From NCBI RefSeq assembly GCF_028830055.1, contig NZ_CP101655.1, positions 766,032 to 830,031 on the forward strand: DNA of 64,000 nt, given 5' to 3'. Every line of letters starts with the position of its first letter. Within the stretch, counting starts at the first letter, position 1. A program made the translations under genes and the position numbers. Positions 18,801 to 28,051 of this stretch are shown here, one piece after another. This stretch comes from Pseudomonas serboccidentalis. Its GTDB lineage: Bacteria; Pseudomonadota; Gammaproteobacteria; Pseudomonadales; Pseudomonadaceae. The notes under the pieces were generated by a model. It did no database searches. It had not been told where the DNA came from and saw nothing but the letters and a program-made list of their open reading frames with translations.

Positions 18801-19797
18801 GCGGATGAACCTGGAAATCGTCGATGGCCAGGGCAAGTTCCTCGGCGAAGGACGTGATCTGGCCGAACTGACTGCACGCTTCGCTGAGGCTAGTCAGGCT
18901 GCGTTGGCGGTGCCGCAAAGTGCGAAAAGTCAGCAACCGGTGGAGGCCAAGGTCTTCGCTCCGGTGGCGGAAAAGACTCAACAGAAGATCGCCGGGCTGT
19001 CGATGACGGTGTATCCGGCGCTGGTGGAGGAGGGCGGTACGGTCAAGGAGGGGCGTTTCTCAACCCCGGCCGAAGCCGAATTCCAGCATCGCCGCGCCTT
19101 GCAACGGCTGCTGATGCAGCAACTGGCCGAACCGGCGAAGTTCCTGCGCGGCAAATTGCCAGGGCAGACAGAATTGGGCCTGCTCTACCGCGAGCTGGGT
19201 CGGGTCGATGCACTGGTCGAAGACATTCTGCTGGCCAGCCTCGACAGCTGCATTCTGGAAGGCGAAGAGCCGTTGCCCCGTGACGGCGCCGGGCTGGCAG
19301 CCTTGGCCGAGCGCAAACGCGGCAACTGGACCGAACACGCCGAGCGTGTGGCACGGCTGACGCTGGAGATCCTCAAGCTGTGGCACGGTCTGCAAAAGCG
19401 CTTCAAGGGCAAGATCGATCTGGCCCAGGCCGTGGCGCTGAATGACATCAAGCAACAAATCAACAATCTGGTTTATCCGGGTTTTGTCCGGGAAACGCCG
19501 ATGCAATGGCTCAAAGAGCTGCCGCGTTATCTGAAGGCGGTCGAGCAGCGTTTCGAGAAACTGGGCGCGCAGGTGCAGAAGGACCGGGTCTGGAGCGGCG
19601 AACTGGCCGGCCTCTGGAGCCAATACCAGACCCGCGCTGCCAAACATGCCCAGGAAGGTAAGCGCGATCCGCAGCTTGAGCTGTACCGCTGGTGGCTGGA
19701 GGAATACCGGGTGTCGCTGTTCGCCCAGCAGTTGGGGACGAAAGCGCCGATCTCGGACAAACGCTTGAACAAGCAGTGGACCCAGGTTGAACCCTGA
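15886..19797 (+). CDS. hrpA: ATP-dependent RNA helicase HrpA (DEAH box)
   Basis: A 1303-residue DEAH-box helicase. Motif I is GETGSGKTTQLPKICLE (about residues 95-111), motif II VDEAHERSL (about 195), motif III ITSATID, motif V ATNVAETSLTVPGIRYVID and motif VI QRKGRCGRVEPG. HA2 and OB-fold regions follow, then the long C-terminal DUF3418 region that marks bacterial HrpA. In E. coli it helps mRNA processing and rescue of stalled ribosomes. The long antisense frames across it are shadows. A family-1 repeat follows its stop. Confidence 0.95.
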   Translation: MTDESPSIDKLLKNLDHAMLADRHRLRRQLLELRKKPDEAKLAQWVARMQASCDQVLARKASLPVIRYDDSLPIAAKRDEIKAALEKHQVLIIAGETGSGKTTQLPKICLEIGRGQHGLIGHTQPRRIAARSVASRVAEELGTPLGSLVGYQVRFEDQSDANTLIKLMTDGILLAETQNDRYLERYDTIIVDEAHERSLNIDFLLGYLKTLLPRRPDLKVIITSATIDLERFSKHFDDAPIVEVSGRTFPVDTWYRPLTLEQDEEGNRVEDDLTVDQAILATLDEIAAYERSERRSPGDVLVFLPGEREIRDAADMLRKAQLKHTEILPLYARLSPAEQQRIFQSHPGRRVVLATNVAETSLTVPGIRYVIDSGTARISRYSYRAKVQRLPIEAISQASANQRKGRCGRVEPGICVRLYSEEDFLGRPEFTDPEILRTNLAAVILQMLHLRLGEITAFPFIEPPDGKAISDGFNLLQELSAVDRNSQLTPLGRQLARLPVDPRMGRMLLEAAKLGSLQEVLIVASAMSIQDPRERPPERQQAADQAHAQWKDSDSDFAGLVNLWRGFEEQRQALTASPLRNWCRKNFLNYLRLREWRDSHRQLSLICRDMQLSLNKEPADYPKLHKAVLVGLLSQIGQKTEDGDYLGARQRRFWIHPSSGIGKKRPQWLMTAELVETTKLYARMVAKIDADWIEPLAGHLIKKNHFEPHWEKKRGQVVAYEQITLFGLIVVGRRPVHYGPVDPVVSRELFIREGLVRGEIQSKAKCLTANQQLLEQLDELEAKARRRDILADEETLYAFYDARLPAEIHQTATFDSWYRVNSQKNPQLLIMREEDVLAREASEVTARDYPDTLHIGDLELALSYHFEPNHPRDGVTLRVPAPLLPMLPPERLEWLVPGLIEVKCIALVRNLPKALRKNFVPVPDFIKAALQRMTFAEGSLPQALGRELLRMTGARVSDEAWAEAAQQVEGHLRMNLEIVDGQGKFLGEGRDLAELTARFAEASQAALAVPQSAKSQQPVEAKVFAPVAEKTQQKIAGLSMTVYPALVEEGGTVKEGRFSTPAEAEFQHRRALQRLLMQQLAEPAKFLRGKLPGQTELGLLYRELGRVDALVEDILLASLDSCILEGEEPLPRDGAGLAALAERKRGNWTEHAERVARLTLEILKLWHGLQKRFKGKIDLAQAVALNDIKQQINNLVYPGFVRETPMQWLKELPRYLKAVEQRFEKLGAQVQKDRVWSGELAGLWSQYQTRAAKHAQEGKRDPQLELYRWWLEEYRVSLFAQQLGTKAPISDKRLNKQWTQVEP

Positions 19798-19817
19798 TCC
19801 CACAACTTGCAACGATC

Positions 19818-19906
19818 CTGTAGGAGCTGCCGCAGGCTGTGATCTTTTGATCTTGATCTTTTACAAAGCAAAATCAAAAGATCGCAGCCTGCGGCAGCTC
19901 CTACAG
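19818..19906. repeat. palindromic repeat family 1, outward form (TGC loop)
   Basis: CTGTAGGAGCTGCCGCAGGC begins the left arm and its inverse (GCCTGCGGCAGCTCCTACAG) ends the right arm, with the GATC-TTTT/AAAA-GATC parts facing inwards. It sits 21 bp after hrpA. The rest of 19907-20117 is the leader region of the KAS III gene, with no other gene visible. Confidence 0.9.
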
Positions 19907-20117
19907 GGGGGCGTTTAGTGGGAGAAGGCGCCAAAAGCCAAGGTTTATGGCAAACTTCGCGACCATAAACCCCGGTTTCGCGACCCAGAGCCCTCGGCCG
20001 TGTCGCGCGACGGAATAAAGCGATGCCAGGTTTGCGTCCCCCGGATGGGAATAGACCCTTTGTGTGTTGGTACGTCGGTGCCAGCGCTTTCTGCCTGAAC
20101 AGATTAGAGAAACGACC

Positions 20118-21239
20118 ATGCATAACGTCGTCATCAGTGGCACCGGCCTGTACACCCCGGCCAACAGCATCTCCAACGAAGAGCTGGTGCAGTCTTTCAA
20201 TACCTACGTCGCGCAGTTCAACGCCGACAACGCCGAAGCCATCGCCAGCGGTGAAGTGCAGGCGCTGACCGAATCCAGCGCTGCGTTCATCGAGAAGGCC
20301 TCGGGCATCAAGAGCCGCTTTGTCATGGACAAGGATGGCATCCTCGACCCGCAACGCATGGCCCCGCGTCTGCCGGAGCGTTCCAATGACGAATGGTCGG
20401 TGCTCTGCCAGATGGCTATCGGCGCCGCCGAACAGGCCCTGCAACGTGCCGGCAAAACCGCCGCCGACATCGACGGCGTGATCGTCGCTTGCTCCAACCT
20501 GCAGCGCGCCTACCCGGCCATCGCCATTGAAGTCCAGGAAGCGCTGGGCATTCAGGGTTTCGGTTTCGACATGAACGTGGCCTGCTCCTCGGCGACCTTC
20601 GGCATTCAGGCCGCGGCCAACAGCGTGCAACTGGGCCAGGCCCGGGCGATCCTGATGGTCAACCCGGAGGTCTGCACCGGTCACCTGAACTTCCGCGACC
20701 GTGACAGCCACTTCATCTTCGGTGACGCCGCCACGGCCGTGATCATCGAGCGCGCCGATCTGGCAACTTCCAAGTATCAGTTCGACGTGGTCAGCACCAA
20801 ACTGCTGACCAAGTTCTCCAACAATATCCGCAACAACTTCGGCTTCCTCAACCGCGCTGCGGAAGAGGGCATCGGTGCCCGCGACAAACTGTTCGTGCAG
20901 GAAGGCCGCAAGGTGTTCAAGGACGTCTGCCCGATGGTCGCCGAGCTGATCGGTGAGCACCTGGAAGAGAACAAACTCAACGTCGGCGACGTCAAGCGCT
21001 TCTGGCTGCACCAGGCCAACCTGAGCATGAATCACCTGATCGTGCGCAAGCTGCTGGGGCGCGAAGCCACCGAAGAAGAGGCGCCGGTGATTCTCGACAC
21101 CTACGCCAACACCAGCTCCGCAGGTTCCGTGATTGCTTTCCACAAACATCAGGATGATCTGGCCGCCGGTTCGCTGGCCGTGCTGAGCTCGTTCGGCGCC
21201 GGTTACTCGATCGGCAGCGTGATTCTGCGCAAGCGCTGA
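20118..21239 (+). CDS. beta-ketoacyl-ACP synthase III, FabH2-type
   Basis: A 373-residue thiolase-fold condensing enzyme. The active-site cysteine is in FDMNVACSSATFGIQAAAN, the histidine in FWLHQANLSMNHLIVRK, and the asparagine in TYANTSSAGSVIAFHK, giving the Cys-His-Asn triad of KAS III. It is longer than canonical FabH (about 320). Together with the following ECF sigma and zinc-finger genes it matches the PA3286-PA3284 arrangement I recall from P. aeruginosa, where PA3286 moves octanoyl-CoA from beta-oxidation into fatty-acid synthesis. Substrate here is inferred from that similarity. Confidence 0.87.
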   Translation: MHNVVISGTGLYTPANSISNEELVQSFNTYVAQFNADNAEAIASGEVQALTESSAAFIEKASGIKSRFVMDKDGILDPQRMAPRLPERSNDEWSVLCQMAIGAAEQALQRAGKTAADIDGVIVACSNLQRAYPAIAIEVQEALGIQGFGFDMNVACSSATFGIQAAANSVQLGQARAILMVNPEVCTGHLNFRDRDSHFIFGDAATAVIIERADLATSKYQFDVVSTKLLTKFSNNIRNNFGFLNRAAEEGIGARDKLFVQEGRKVFKDVCPMVAELIGEHLEENKLNVGDVKRFWLHQANLSMNHLIVRKLLGREATEEEAPVILDTYANTSSAGSVIAFHKHQDDLAAGSLAVLSSFGAGYSIGSVILRKR

Positions 21240-21248
21240 GTCCACTTT

Positions 21249-21331
21249 AAAAAGATCGCAGCCTGCGGCAGCTCCTACACGGTCGGTATGAAATCCGTTC
21301 TTGTAGGAGTTGCCGCAGGCTGCGATCTTTT
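21249..21331. repeat. palindromic repeat family 1, inside-out form (TGC loop)
   Basis: AAAAAGATCGCAGCCTGCGG opens the element and CCGCAGGCTGCGATCTTTT closes it, with TGTAGG ends inside around a 20-bp spacer. It ends only 28 bp before the ECF sigma factor start, so it either separates the sigma factor from KAS III or lies in its leader. Confidence 0.9.
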
Positions 21332-21359
21332 GCTTACAACGTTTGGCAAAGAGGCGCCA

Positions 21360-21974
21360 ATGGCCGCAACGGACGACACCCAACTGCTCGAACGCCTGTT
21401 GGCGGGAGAGCAAAAAGCTTTCAAGGAACTGGTCAGCACCTACCAGAGCGCCATGCGCGCCGTGGCGTATGCCATTGTCGGCCAGCGCCATGTCGAAGAA
21501 GTGGTGCAGGACGCCTGGCTGTCGGTGGTGCGCCATATCGGCGGCTTCGAGGGCCGTTCCAGTCTCAAGACCTGGCTGCTGACGATCACTGCCAACTCGG
21601 CCAAGAGCCGCTACAAGCAGAATCGCCGCGAAGTGTTGATGGATGACCTGCCATCGCCCCACGGCACCATCGATGACGAGCGTTTTTCCCCCGGTGACGG
21701 TCATTGGCTGGTGGCGCCGTTTGCCTGGCATCAGGACACGCCGGAAGCCTTGCTGACCGAAAGCGAGTTGCGTGACTGCCTGGAACACACCCTGCTTGGT
21801 TTGTCGGAGCTGCAAAGCAGCGTTCTGCTGCTGCGCGAGCGTCAGGGCCTGGAACTGGAAGAGATCTGTAATCTTCTGGAGATCTCGCTCTCCAATGTGC
21901 GTGTGCTGCTGCATCGGGCGCGGCTGAAAGTCTTCGCCACGGTGGAGCATTTTGAGGAGACCGGCGAATGCTGA
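21360..21974 (+). CDS. ECF-family RNA polymerase sigma factor
   Basis: A 204-residue sigma-70 family ECF factor. Region 2 (AFKELVSTYQSAMRAVAYAI, EEVVQDAWLSVVRHIGGFEG) and region 4 (LSELQSSVLLLRERQGLELE followed by EICNLLEISLSNVRVLLHRA) are complete, with a longer-than-usual linker between them. I set ATG 21360, preceded by AGAGG; the frame opens earlier inside the repeat. Its end overlaps the zinc-finger gene by 7 bp, the usual layout for a sigma/anti-sigma pair. Confidence 0.88.
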   Translation: MAATDDTQLLERLLAGEQKAFKELVSTYQSAMRAVAYAIVGQRHVEEVVQDAWLSVVRHIGGFEGRSSLKTWLLTITANSAKSRYKQNRREVLMDDLPSPHGTIDDERFSPGDGHWLVAPFAWHQDTPEALLTESELRDCLEHTLLGLSELQSSVLLLRERQGLELEEICNLLEISLSNVRVLLHRARLKVFATVEHFEETGEC

Positions 21975-22201
21975 CCTGTAAGGAACAAGTGGCACGCTCC
22001 AGCGATTATCTCGATGGCCAGTTGAGCTTTCGCGAAAAGCTGATGGTGCGCCATCACCTGATGTTCTGCCCCAACTGTCGGCGCTTCATCCGCCAGATGC
22101 GTTTGATGCAGGCCACGCTGAAGGCGATGCCGGAGAAACCGGAAGAGGGCGTGGATGCGCTGGCTGAGCGTCTGGCCGAGCAGCGTCGCAAAGAAAAATA
22201 G
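21968..22201 (+). CDS. zinc-finger (zf-HC2-like) putative anti-sigma factor
   Basis: A 77-residue soluble protein with the Zn-binding pattern H30-x3-C34-x2-C37 (HHLMFCPNCRRF) preceded by YLDGQLSFREKLMVRH, the hallmark of ZAS-type anti-sigma domains. It has no membrane segment, so any control of the sigma factor would occur in the cytoplasm, possibly redox- or metal-sensitive. It overlaps the sigma gene by 7 bp and is translationally coupled. Anti-sigma function is inferred from domain and context. Confidence 0.8.
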   Translation: MLTCKEQVARSSDYLDGQLSFREKLMVRHHLMFCPNCRRFIRQMRLMQATLKAMPEKPEEGVDALAERLAEQRRKEK

Positions 22202-22209
22202 AAACTCCC

Positions 22210-22290
22210 CTGTAGGAGCTGCCGAAGGCTGCGATCTTTTGATCTTGTTTTTGAGGATCAAAAGATCGCAGCCTTCGGCAGCTCCTACAG
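22210..22290. repeat. palindromic repeat family 1, outward form (TTC loop)
   Basis: CTGTAGGAGCTGCCGAAGGC begins the left arm and GCCTTCGGCAGCTCCTACAG ends the right arm, with the inner arms meeting at GATC. It lies between the convergent anti-sigma and porin genes and ends in a T-run, so it may also stop transcription. Confidence 0.9.
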
Positions 22291-22384
22291 TTTTTTTGCA
22301 TCCTGCAGAAATAGCCCGGCGCGGGGCGAAACGAACGGATGATGGGGATCGCCCCGCCCGCGCCAGGCTATTAGGTGATGCGTT

Positions 22385-23707
22385 TTAGAACTTCGCTTCT
22401 GCATCCAGCTGCAGGGTGTTGGTGTCTGCGTCACGCTGGGTACGGCTGGAGAAGTCGGCTTTGGTCAGGAAGTACGTGGCGCCGATGGCGAAGTTCTTGT
22501 CGATGTCGTAACCGACCTTGAACTTGTGCCCACGGGAGCCGGTGGTGCCGTTGGCGAAGTCGGAGTCGGTGAAGGCGCCAACCACGGCGTCGCGCTGCAC
22601 GTCACGATAGTTGTAGTCCAGGTTCAGACCGAACACTTTCGACTTGGCGCCGACCAGCCACGCGGTGTCGGCATCGGTCACGGCATCGTTGTTCTTCACG
22701 TACTGGCCGTAGAACGACAGCGGCATTGGCAAGCCACCGATATCGATCTGGCTGAACCCTTCGTACAGACGGAATTCATTGTTGGCCGAGTTGCCGTTGA
22801 CCGCCAGCGCACACGGTGTGGAAGTCCCGGTGCAACGGCTGTTTTCGTCGTTCTGGTAGGCGTAGATGCTGCCGCCCAGGGTCAGTTTCAGGTTGTCGGT
22901 GATCGCGAAGCGGCTACCCAACTGGCCGGCGGTCAGGCGCAGGTCGTGGCGAAATTGCACGCCTTCACCGTCGACGTTGTCCTTGAGGTTGTAGTTGCCC
23001 AGGCTGCCGAACAGTTCGGCGCTGCTGCCCAGTGGATACTTGTAGGTAACGGCCAGACCTTCCGGGTTGATATCGCTGTCCCAGATCACGTCGCCCATGC
23101 TGACCCACGGTTGCAGCATCTTGCCGCCGATCACGTGCAGGTTCTTGATCGCATCCGGGTGGTAGTCGATGTAGCCCAGGTCCAGCCAGATCTGCTTCTT
23201 GTCGAAGTAGTTGTCCATGTCCTGGTTGGTCGAACGGGCGTCGTCGCCGCCGCCGGTGGCGATACGGATGCCGGTGTCGACTTGCGGGTTGATCTCGGTG
23301 TAGGCACCCAGACGGGCGCGGATACGCTGGCGATCCTTGTCACGGCCGCCGTTGTTGGATTCGCCGTCGATCTTGACGGTTTCCTGGCGAATACGTACGT
23401 CGCCCTTGAACTGGGTCTTGGCGGCCCAGGCGAGTTTCTGGTCGAAGGAACTCAGCTCATTGGTTTTCTTCGCGGTCGCCGCGATTTGCTCGTTGGTCTC
23501 TTGCTGCGCCTGCTGCGCGATTTGCTGAGCCTTCTGATCCTTGGCCAGTTCAGTCTGCAGTTCAATGTACTGCGCCTGGGAAATAGAACCGTTGGCCTTG
23601 AGCATGTCGAGCAGTTTGGCGTCGACTGCAGCGCTGGCCGGAACGCTCATGGCCAGCAACAGGCCACCGCACAGGGCCGCCGCAGTTTTCGTGGAAGCAA
23701 GACGCAT
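22385..23707 (-). CDS. putative porin with N-terminal coiled-coil
   Basis: A 440-residue outer-membrane protein. A signal peptide ends near SVPASAAVDA. A Gln/Ala-rich helical segment follows (about residues 30-80), of the sort that tethers to peptidoglycan or trimerises. Then comes a beta-rich barrel ending in a terminal Phe (LQLDAEAKF), the normal outer-membrane export signal. It fits the putative-porin family common in Pseudomonas. Start ATG 23707 has CGGAGA upstream. Two cysteines in a predicted loop (RCTGTSTPCAL) could form a disulfide. Transported solute unknown. Confidence 0.85.
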   Translation of the reverse strand: MRLASTKTAAALCGGLLLAMSVPASAAVDAKLLDMLKANGSISQAQYIELQTELAKDQKAQQIAQQAQQETNEQIAATAKKTNELSSFDQKLAWAAKTQFKGDVRIRQETVKIDGESNNGGRDKDRQRIRARLGAYTEINPQVDTGIRIATGGGDDARSTNQDMDNYFDKKQIWLDLGYIDYHPDAIKNLHVIGGKMLQPWVSMGDVIWDSDINPEGLAVTYKYPLGSSAELFGSLGNYNLKDNVDGEGVQFRHDLRLTAGQLGSRFAITDNLKLTLGGSIYAYQNDENSRCTGTSTPCALAVNGNSANNEFRLYEGFSQIDIGGLPMPLSFYGQYVKNNDAVTDADTAWLVGAKSKVFGLNLDYNYRDVQRDAVVGAFTDSDFANGTTGSRGHKFKVGYDIDKNFAIGATYFLTKADFSSRTQRDADTNTLQLDAEAKF

Positions 23708-23985
23708 AGCAATCTCCGAAGATGAGAGGGATGGCTGAACCATCCTGGGCACACCGACGCGGACGTCGGAAAACAATGTCCGGGTAGAACCCGGCGCTCT
23801 AAAAACAGGAGCGAGTATCGCGATGGTTTATGACAGAGCGGTGGCTAAGTGATGTCATGTCGATGACGATACAAAGCACGCGTGAACTATTGAGCTAGAG
23901 CGCTGTCGCCCGAATGAGCGTGTGCAATGGATGCCGATCGGCGATACTCGCGGGGCTTTGACGCCAAGATGTGGAGAGCCAGTTG

Positions 23986-25110
23986 ATGCCGTTGCAACGT
24001 CTGCAAAACCTGTCAGAAGTCGCCCCGACGACATGGGATGCGCTGGTGCCCGAGAATCAGCCGTTCTTGCGCCATGCGTTCCTGAGCGCGCTGGAAGACA
24101 GCGGCAGCGTCGGCCCCCATACCGGCTGGCAACCCGAGCATCTGCTGCACGTTGAAGACGACCGGTTGATCGCGGCGCTGCCCAGTTATCGCAAGTGGCA
24201 TTCCTACGGCGAGTACGTCTTCGATCACGGTTGGGCCGATGCCTGCGCCCGGGCCGGCATTGATTACTACCCCAAGCTGTTGACGGCGGTACCGTTCAGC
24301 CCGGTCAGTGGCCCGCGACTGTTGGCGGCGAACGTCGAGGACGGCTACGAACTGCTCAAGAGCTTGCCGGGTTATCTGGAAATCGAAGGGCTTTCCAGCG
24401 CGCACATCAATTTCACCGACCCGTTCACCGACGCCGCCATGGCCGAGCAACCGGGCTGGCTGCAGCGTATCGGCTGTCAGTATCACTGGCAGAATCGCGG
24501 TTATCGGGACTTCCAGGACTTTCTTGACGTGCTCAGTTCGCGCAAGCGCAAGCAGATGCGCAAGGAGCGCGAGCAAGTGGCGGGGCAGGGCTTCGAATTC
24601 GAATGGCTGCAAGGGCGCGAGCTGGACGAGTCGCAATGGGATTTTGTCTACGCCTGCTATGCCAACACCTACGCGGTGCGTCGGCAGGCGCCGTATCTGA
24701 CCCGCGAGTTCTTCAGCTTGCTGGCCGAACGGATGCCGGAGTCGATTCGGGTCGTCTTCGCCAAACAGGGCTCACGTCCGGTGGCAATGGCCTTCAGCTT
24801 GGTGGGTGGTGACAGTTTTTACGGACGCTATTGGGGCTGCCTCGCCGAGTTCGATCGGCTGCATTTCGAGACCTGTTTTTATCAGGGCATGGATTACGCG
24901 ATCGCCCAGGGTTATCAGCGCTTTGATGCGGGTGCCCAAGGCGAGCACAAGTTGATTCGGGGTTTTGAACCGGTAATCACCCATTCGTGGCATTACCTGC
25001 GCCATTCCGGGTTGAAGGCTGCGGTCAAAGACTTCCTGCTGCAAGAGCGCGCCGGGGTATTGGCTTACGCCGAGGAAGCCAGAACGGCCTTGCCCTACCG
25101 CCAAACCTAG
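23986..25110 (+). CDS. FemAB/GNAT-like protein (DUF482 peptidogalycan family)
   Basis: A 374-residue soluble protein of the DUF482/PF04339-type GNAT family. Typical stretches are LSSRKRKQMRKEREQVAGQG and DSFYGRYWGCLAEFDRLHFE followed by TCFYQGMDYAIAQGYQRFDA and GAQGEHKLIRGFEP. Members resemble Fem-like aminoacyl transferases; the reaction is unproven. I prefer ATG 23986, with GGAG about 9 bp upstream, over the GTG at 23971. It is divergent from the porin and convergent with the aquaporin gene. Confidence 0.85.
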   Translation: MPLQRLQNLSEVAPTTWDALVPENQPFLRHAFLSALEDSGSVGPHTGWQPEHLLHVEDDRLIAALPSYRKWHSYGEYVFDHGWADACARAGIDYYPKLLTAVPFSPVSGPRLLAANVEDGYELLKSLPGYLEIEGLSSAHINFTDPFTDAAMAEQPGWLQRIGCQYHWQNRGYRDFQDFLDVLSSRKRKQMRKEREQVAGQGFEFEWLQGRELDESQWDFVYACYANTYAVRRQAPYLTREFFSLLAERMPESIRVVFAKQGSRPVAMAFSLVGGDSFYGRYWGCLAEFDRLHFETCFYQGMDYAIAQGYQRFDAGAQGEHKLIRGFEPVITHSWHYLRHSGLKAAVKDFLLQERAGVLAYAEEARTALPYRQT

Positions 25111-25115
25111 ATCCC

Positions 25116-25196
25116 CTGTAGGAGCTGCCGAAGGCTGCGATCTTTTGATCTTGCTTTCAAAAATCAAAAGATCGCAGCCTTCGGCAGCTCCTACAA
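25116..25196. repeat. palindromic repeat family 1, outward form (TTC loop)
   Basis: TGTAGGAGCTGCCGAAGGCT and GCCTTCGGCAGCTCCTACA flank inner GATC arms. It sits between the convergent FemAB-like gene and aqpZ. Confidence 0.9.
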
Positions 25197-25212
25197 CGGG
25201 ATTTCCGTGGTT

Positions 25213-25908
25213 TCAGGTGTCCTCTTTACCCAGCCAGCGATAGATTCCGCCGCCCACCACCGCGCCCAACAGCGGCGCGACCCAGAACATCCACAATTGC
25301 GCGATCGCCCAGCCGCCGACCATCAGCGCCGGCCCGGTACTGCGCGCCGGGTTGACCGAGGTATTGGTGACCGGGATCGAAATCAGGTGAATCAGCGTCA
25401 GGCCCAGGCCGATGGCAATCGGTGCGAGGCCCGCCGGGGCGCGTTTGTCGGTGGCGCCAAGGATGATGATCACGAACATCCCGGTCATCACCAGCTCGGT
25501 GACAAAGCCTGCGGCCATCGAATACTTGCCCGGTGAATGTTCGCCATAACCGTTGGAAGCCAGGCCGGCAGCGATGTCAAAACCCTCCTTGCCGCTGGCA
25601 ATGTGCGCAATCAGCGCCGCTGCGAGAATCGCCCCCAGCACCTGGGCGATGATGTAGGCGGGCAGCTCTTTGGCCGGAAACCGACCGCCGACGAACAAAC
25701 CGACCGACACCGCGGGATTGAGGTGGCAGCCGCTGATGTGGCCGATGGCGAACGCCATGGTCAGCACCGTCAGACCAAACGCCAGGGCCACCCCCAGCAC
25801 CCCGATACCCAAAGGCGAAGACGCTGCGATTACTGCGCTGCCGCAACCACCCAGAACCAGCCAGAACGTACCCAACAACTCAGTGACTGAACGTTTGAAC
25901 AGAGACAT
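25213..25908 (-). CDS. aqpZ: aquaporin Z
   Basis: A 231-residue MIP-family water channel with six helices and two NPA half-helices: HLNPAVSVG (N64) and VNPARSTGP (N186, with R189 of the selectivity filter). The size and the narrow-filter residues suit AqpZ rather than a glycerol facilitator. I set ATG 25908, since AAGGA lies 8 bp upstream; an in-frame ATG at 25929 would add seven residues. It stands alone. Confidence 0.92.
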   Translation of the reverse strand: MSLFKRSVTELLGTFWLVLGGCGSAVIAASSPLGIGVLGVALAFGLTVLTMAFAIGHISGCHLNPAVSVGLFVGGRFPAKELPAYIIAQVLGAILAAALIAHIASGKEGFDIAAGLASNGYGEHSPGKYSMAAGFVTELVMTGMFVIIILGATDKRAPAGLAPIAIGLGLTLIHLISIPVTNTSVNPARSTGPALMVGGWAIAQLWMFWVAPLLGAVVGGGIYRWLGKEDT

Positions 25909-26104
25909 GAGAGTGTCCTTGATAGGCATGCTATCGATACTGTATCGAGTTGTGCTTCCTTGCAGAATTACGACAGGTTCATCTCCAGAACCTTGGCTGA
26001 GTACAGCAGGCTTTGGACGGATTTCCAGCAGGCGCAAAAAAACCGCCAGAGCCCTTGGGTGGTGGGCTGGGGCGGTTCTCAGTCGATCAGGATCACTGCG
26101 AACC

Positions 26105-26195
26105 CTGTGGGAGCGAGCCTGTTTGCGAAAGCGGCATGTCTGACAACAATGATGGTGTTTGACACTCCGCCTTCGCGAGCAGGCTCGCTCCCTCA
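26105..26195. repeat. REP-like palindrome family 2
   Basis: CTGTGGGAGCGAGCCTGTTT opens the element and CGCGAGCAGGCTCGCTCCCT closes it. It lies in the 310-bp gap between the ABC exporter end and aqpZ start; I see no gene in the rest of 25909-26218. Confidence 0.85.
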
Positions 26196-26218
26196 TTGGA
26201 ATTGCGTTGACCCAATGA

Positions 26219-28051
26219 TCAATCGATCCCGACAAATCCTCCGGTCTGATGCGCCCACAATCGCGCATACAGCCCGCGATGCGCCAGCAGTTCGGCGTGG
26301 GTGCCGCTCTCGGCGATTTTGCCGTTTTCCAGTACGACCAATCGATCCATACGCGCGATGGTCGAGAGACGGTGGGCGATGGCGATCACGGTTTTGCCCT
26401 GCATCAGGGTCTCCAGACTTTCCTGGATCGCCGCCTCGACTTCCGAGTCCAGTGCCGAGGTCGCTTCGTCCATGATCAGGATCGGCGCGTCCTTGAGCAG
26501 CACCCGGGCAATCGCGATGCGCTGGCGCTGACCGCCGGACAGTTTCACCCCGCGTTCACCGACGTGGGCATCGAAACCGGTGCGGCCTTCGGCGTCCGAC
26601 AGCAACGGAATGAATTCATCGGCGCGGGCCTTGTGCACCGCATCCCACAGCTCTGCGTCAGTGGCATCAGGTTTGCCATAGAGCAGGTTGTCGCGGATCG
26701 AGCGGTGCAGCAGCGAAGTGTCCTGAGTGATCATGCCGATCCGCGCGCGCAGGCTTTCCTGGCCGACTTCGGCGATGTTCTGCCCGTCGATCAGGATCCG
26801 TCCGCCTTCGACGTCGTACAGGCGCAGCAGCAGGTTGACCAGGGTCGACTTGCCGGCGCCGGACGGGCCGATCAGGCCAATTTTTTCACCGGGTTTGATG
26901 GTCAGGTTGAGGTCGCCGATGATGCCTTTCTTCTTGCCGTAGTGAAAATCCACATGCTCGAAACGCACTTCGCCGCGAGCCACGGCCAGCGGTTTGGCCT
27001 GTTCGCGATCGGTGACGCTGACCGGTTGCGAGATGGTCTGCAGACCGTCCTGAACCATGCCGATGTTTTCGAAGATGCCGGTGACCACCCACATGATCCA
27101 GCCGGACATGTTGACGATGCGGATCACCAGACCGGTCGCCAGGGCAATCGCGCCGACGCTGATCAGCGACTGCGTCCACAGCCACAGTGCGAGGCCGGTG
27201 GTACCGACGATCAGCAAGCCGTTCATGGTGGTGATGGCGATGTCCATGCTGGTGACCACGCGGCCGGCCAGTTGGGCTTTTTCGGTTTGTTCTTCGATGG
27301 CCTCGCGGGCGTATTGCTGTTCGAAGTTGGTGTGGGCGAACAGCTTCAGGGTGGTGATGTTGGTGTAGCCGTCGACGATCCGTCCCATCAGTTTGGAGCG
27401 CGCATCGGAGGACACCACCGAGCGTTCCTTGACCCGAGGCACGAAGTAGTAGAGCGCGCCGATGTAGGCGGCGATCCACGTCAGCAGCGGGATCATCAGG
27501 CGCCAGTCGGCCTCGGCGAACAGCACCAGTGAGCTGATCGCATAGATCAACACATGCCACAACGCGTCCACCGCTTGCACGGCGGAATCACGCAGCGAGT
27601 TGCCGGTCTGCATGATGCGCTGGGCAATACGTCCGGCGAAGTCGTTCTGGAAGAAATTCAGGCTCTGCTTGAGCACGTAACTGTGGTTCTGCCAGCGAAT
27701 CAGGCTGGTCATGCTCGGGCTCAGGGTCTGATGCACCAGCAAATCGTGCAGACCGACGAACACCGGGCGCAGGATCAGCGCGACCACCGCCATCCAGGCC
27801 AGCTCGAGGCCGTGCTCCTTGAAAAAGTCGGGATTCGGTCCGCCCTGGGCCAGGTCGATGATGCGGCTGAGGTAGCTGAACAGCGCCACTTCGATCAAGG
27901 CGCCGAACAGACCGACGGTCAGCAGCGCAGCAAAGCTCGGCCAGACCTGCTTGAGGTAATAGGTATAGAAGGGCAGCACGCGGTCCGGCGGGGACGCCGT
28001 CGGGGCTTCGCGGAACACGTCGATCAGTTGTTCAAAACGGCGATAGAGCAT
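26219..28051 (-). CDS. ABC transporter, fused membrane and ATP-binding domains
   Basis: A 610-residue half-transporter. An exporter-type membrane domain with six helices covers about residues 40-330. The ATP-binding domain has Walker [16 protein letters not shown], the signature [16 protein letters not shown] and Walker [15 protein letters not shown]. It should dimerise and export a lipid, peptide or drug; it resembles uncharacterised MsbA/multidrug-type members. It lies 88 bp downstream of the cyclophilin gene in the same direction. Substrate unknown. Confidence 0.88.
   Translation of the reverse strand: MLYRRFEQLIDVFREAPTASPPDRVLPFYTYYLKQVWPSFAALLTVGLFGALIEVALFSYLSRIIDLAQGGPNPDFFKEHGLELAWMAVVALILRPVFVGLHDLLVHQTLSPSMTSLIRWQNHSYVLKQSLNFFQNDFAGRIAQRIMQTGNSLRDSAVQAVDALWHVLIYAISSLVLFAEADWRLMIPLLTWIAAYIGALYYFVPRVKERSVVSSDARSKLMGRIVDGYTNITTLKLFAHTNFEQQYAREAIEEQTEKAQLAGRVVTSMDIAITTMNGLLIVGTTGLALWLWTQSLISVGAIALATGLVIRIVNMSGWIMWVVTGIFENIGMVQDGLQTISQPVSVTDREQAKPLAVARGEVRFEHVDFHYGKKKGIIGDLNLTIKPGEKIGLIGPSGAGKSTLVNLLLRLYDVEGGRILIDGQNIAEVGQESLRARIGMITQDTSLLHRSIRDNLLYGKPDATDAELWDAVHKARADEFIPLLSDAEGRTGFDAHVGERGVKLSGGQRQRIAIARVLLKDAPILIMDEATSALDSEVEAAIQESLETLMQGKTVIAIAHRLSTIARMDRLVVLENGKIAESGTHAELLAHRGLYARLWAHQTGGFVGID

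Noticed and set aside
15607..18981. 1124-codon open frame antisense to hrpA
   Set aside because: Its Gln/Arg/His/Gly/Val-rich composition is that of a mirror frame in GC-rich coding DNA; hrpA on the other strand has all helicase motifs.
19527..21995. 822-codon antisense frame across hrpA end, KAS III and sigma factor
   Set aside because: It spans three clearly real genes and two repeats in the opposite strand, with no domain.
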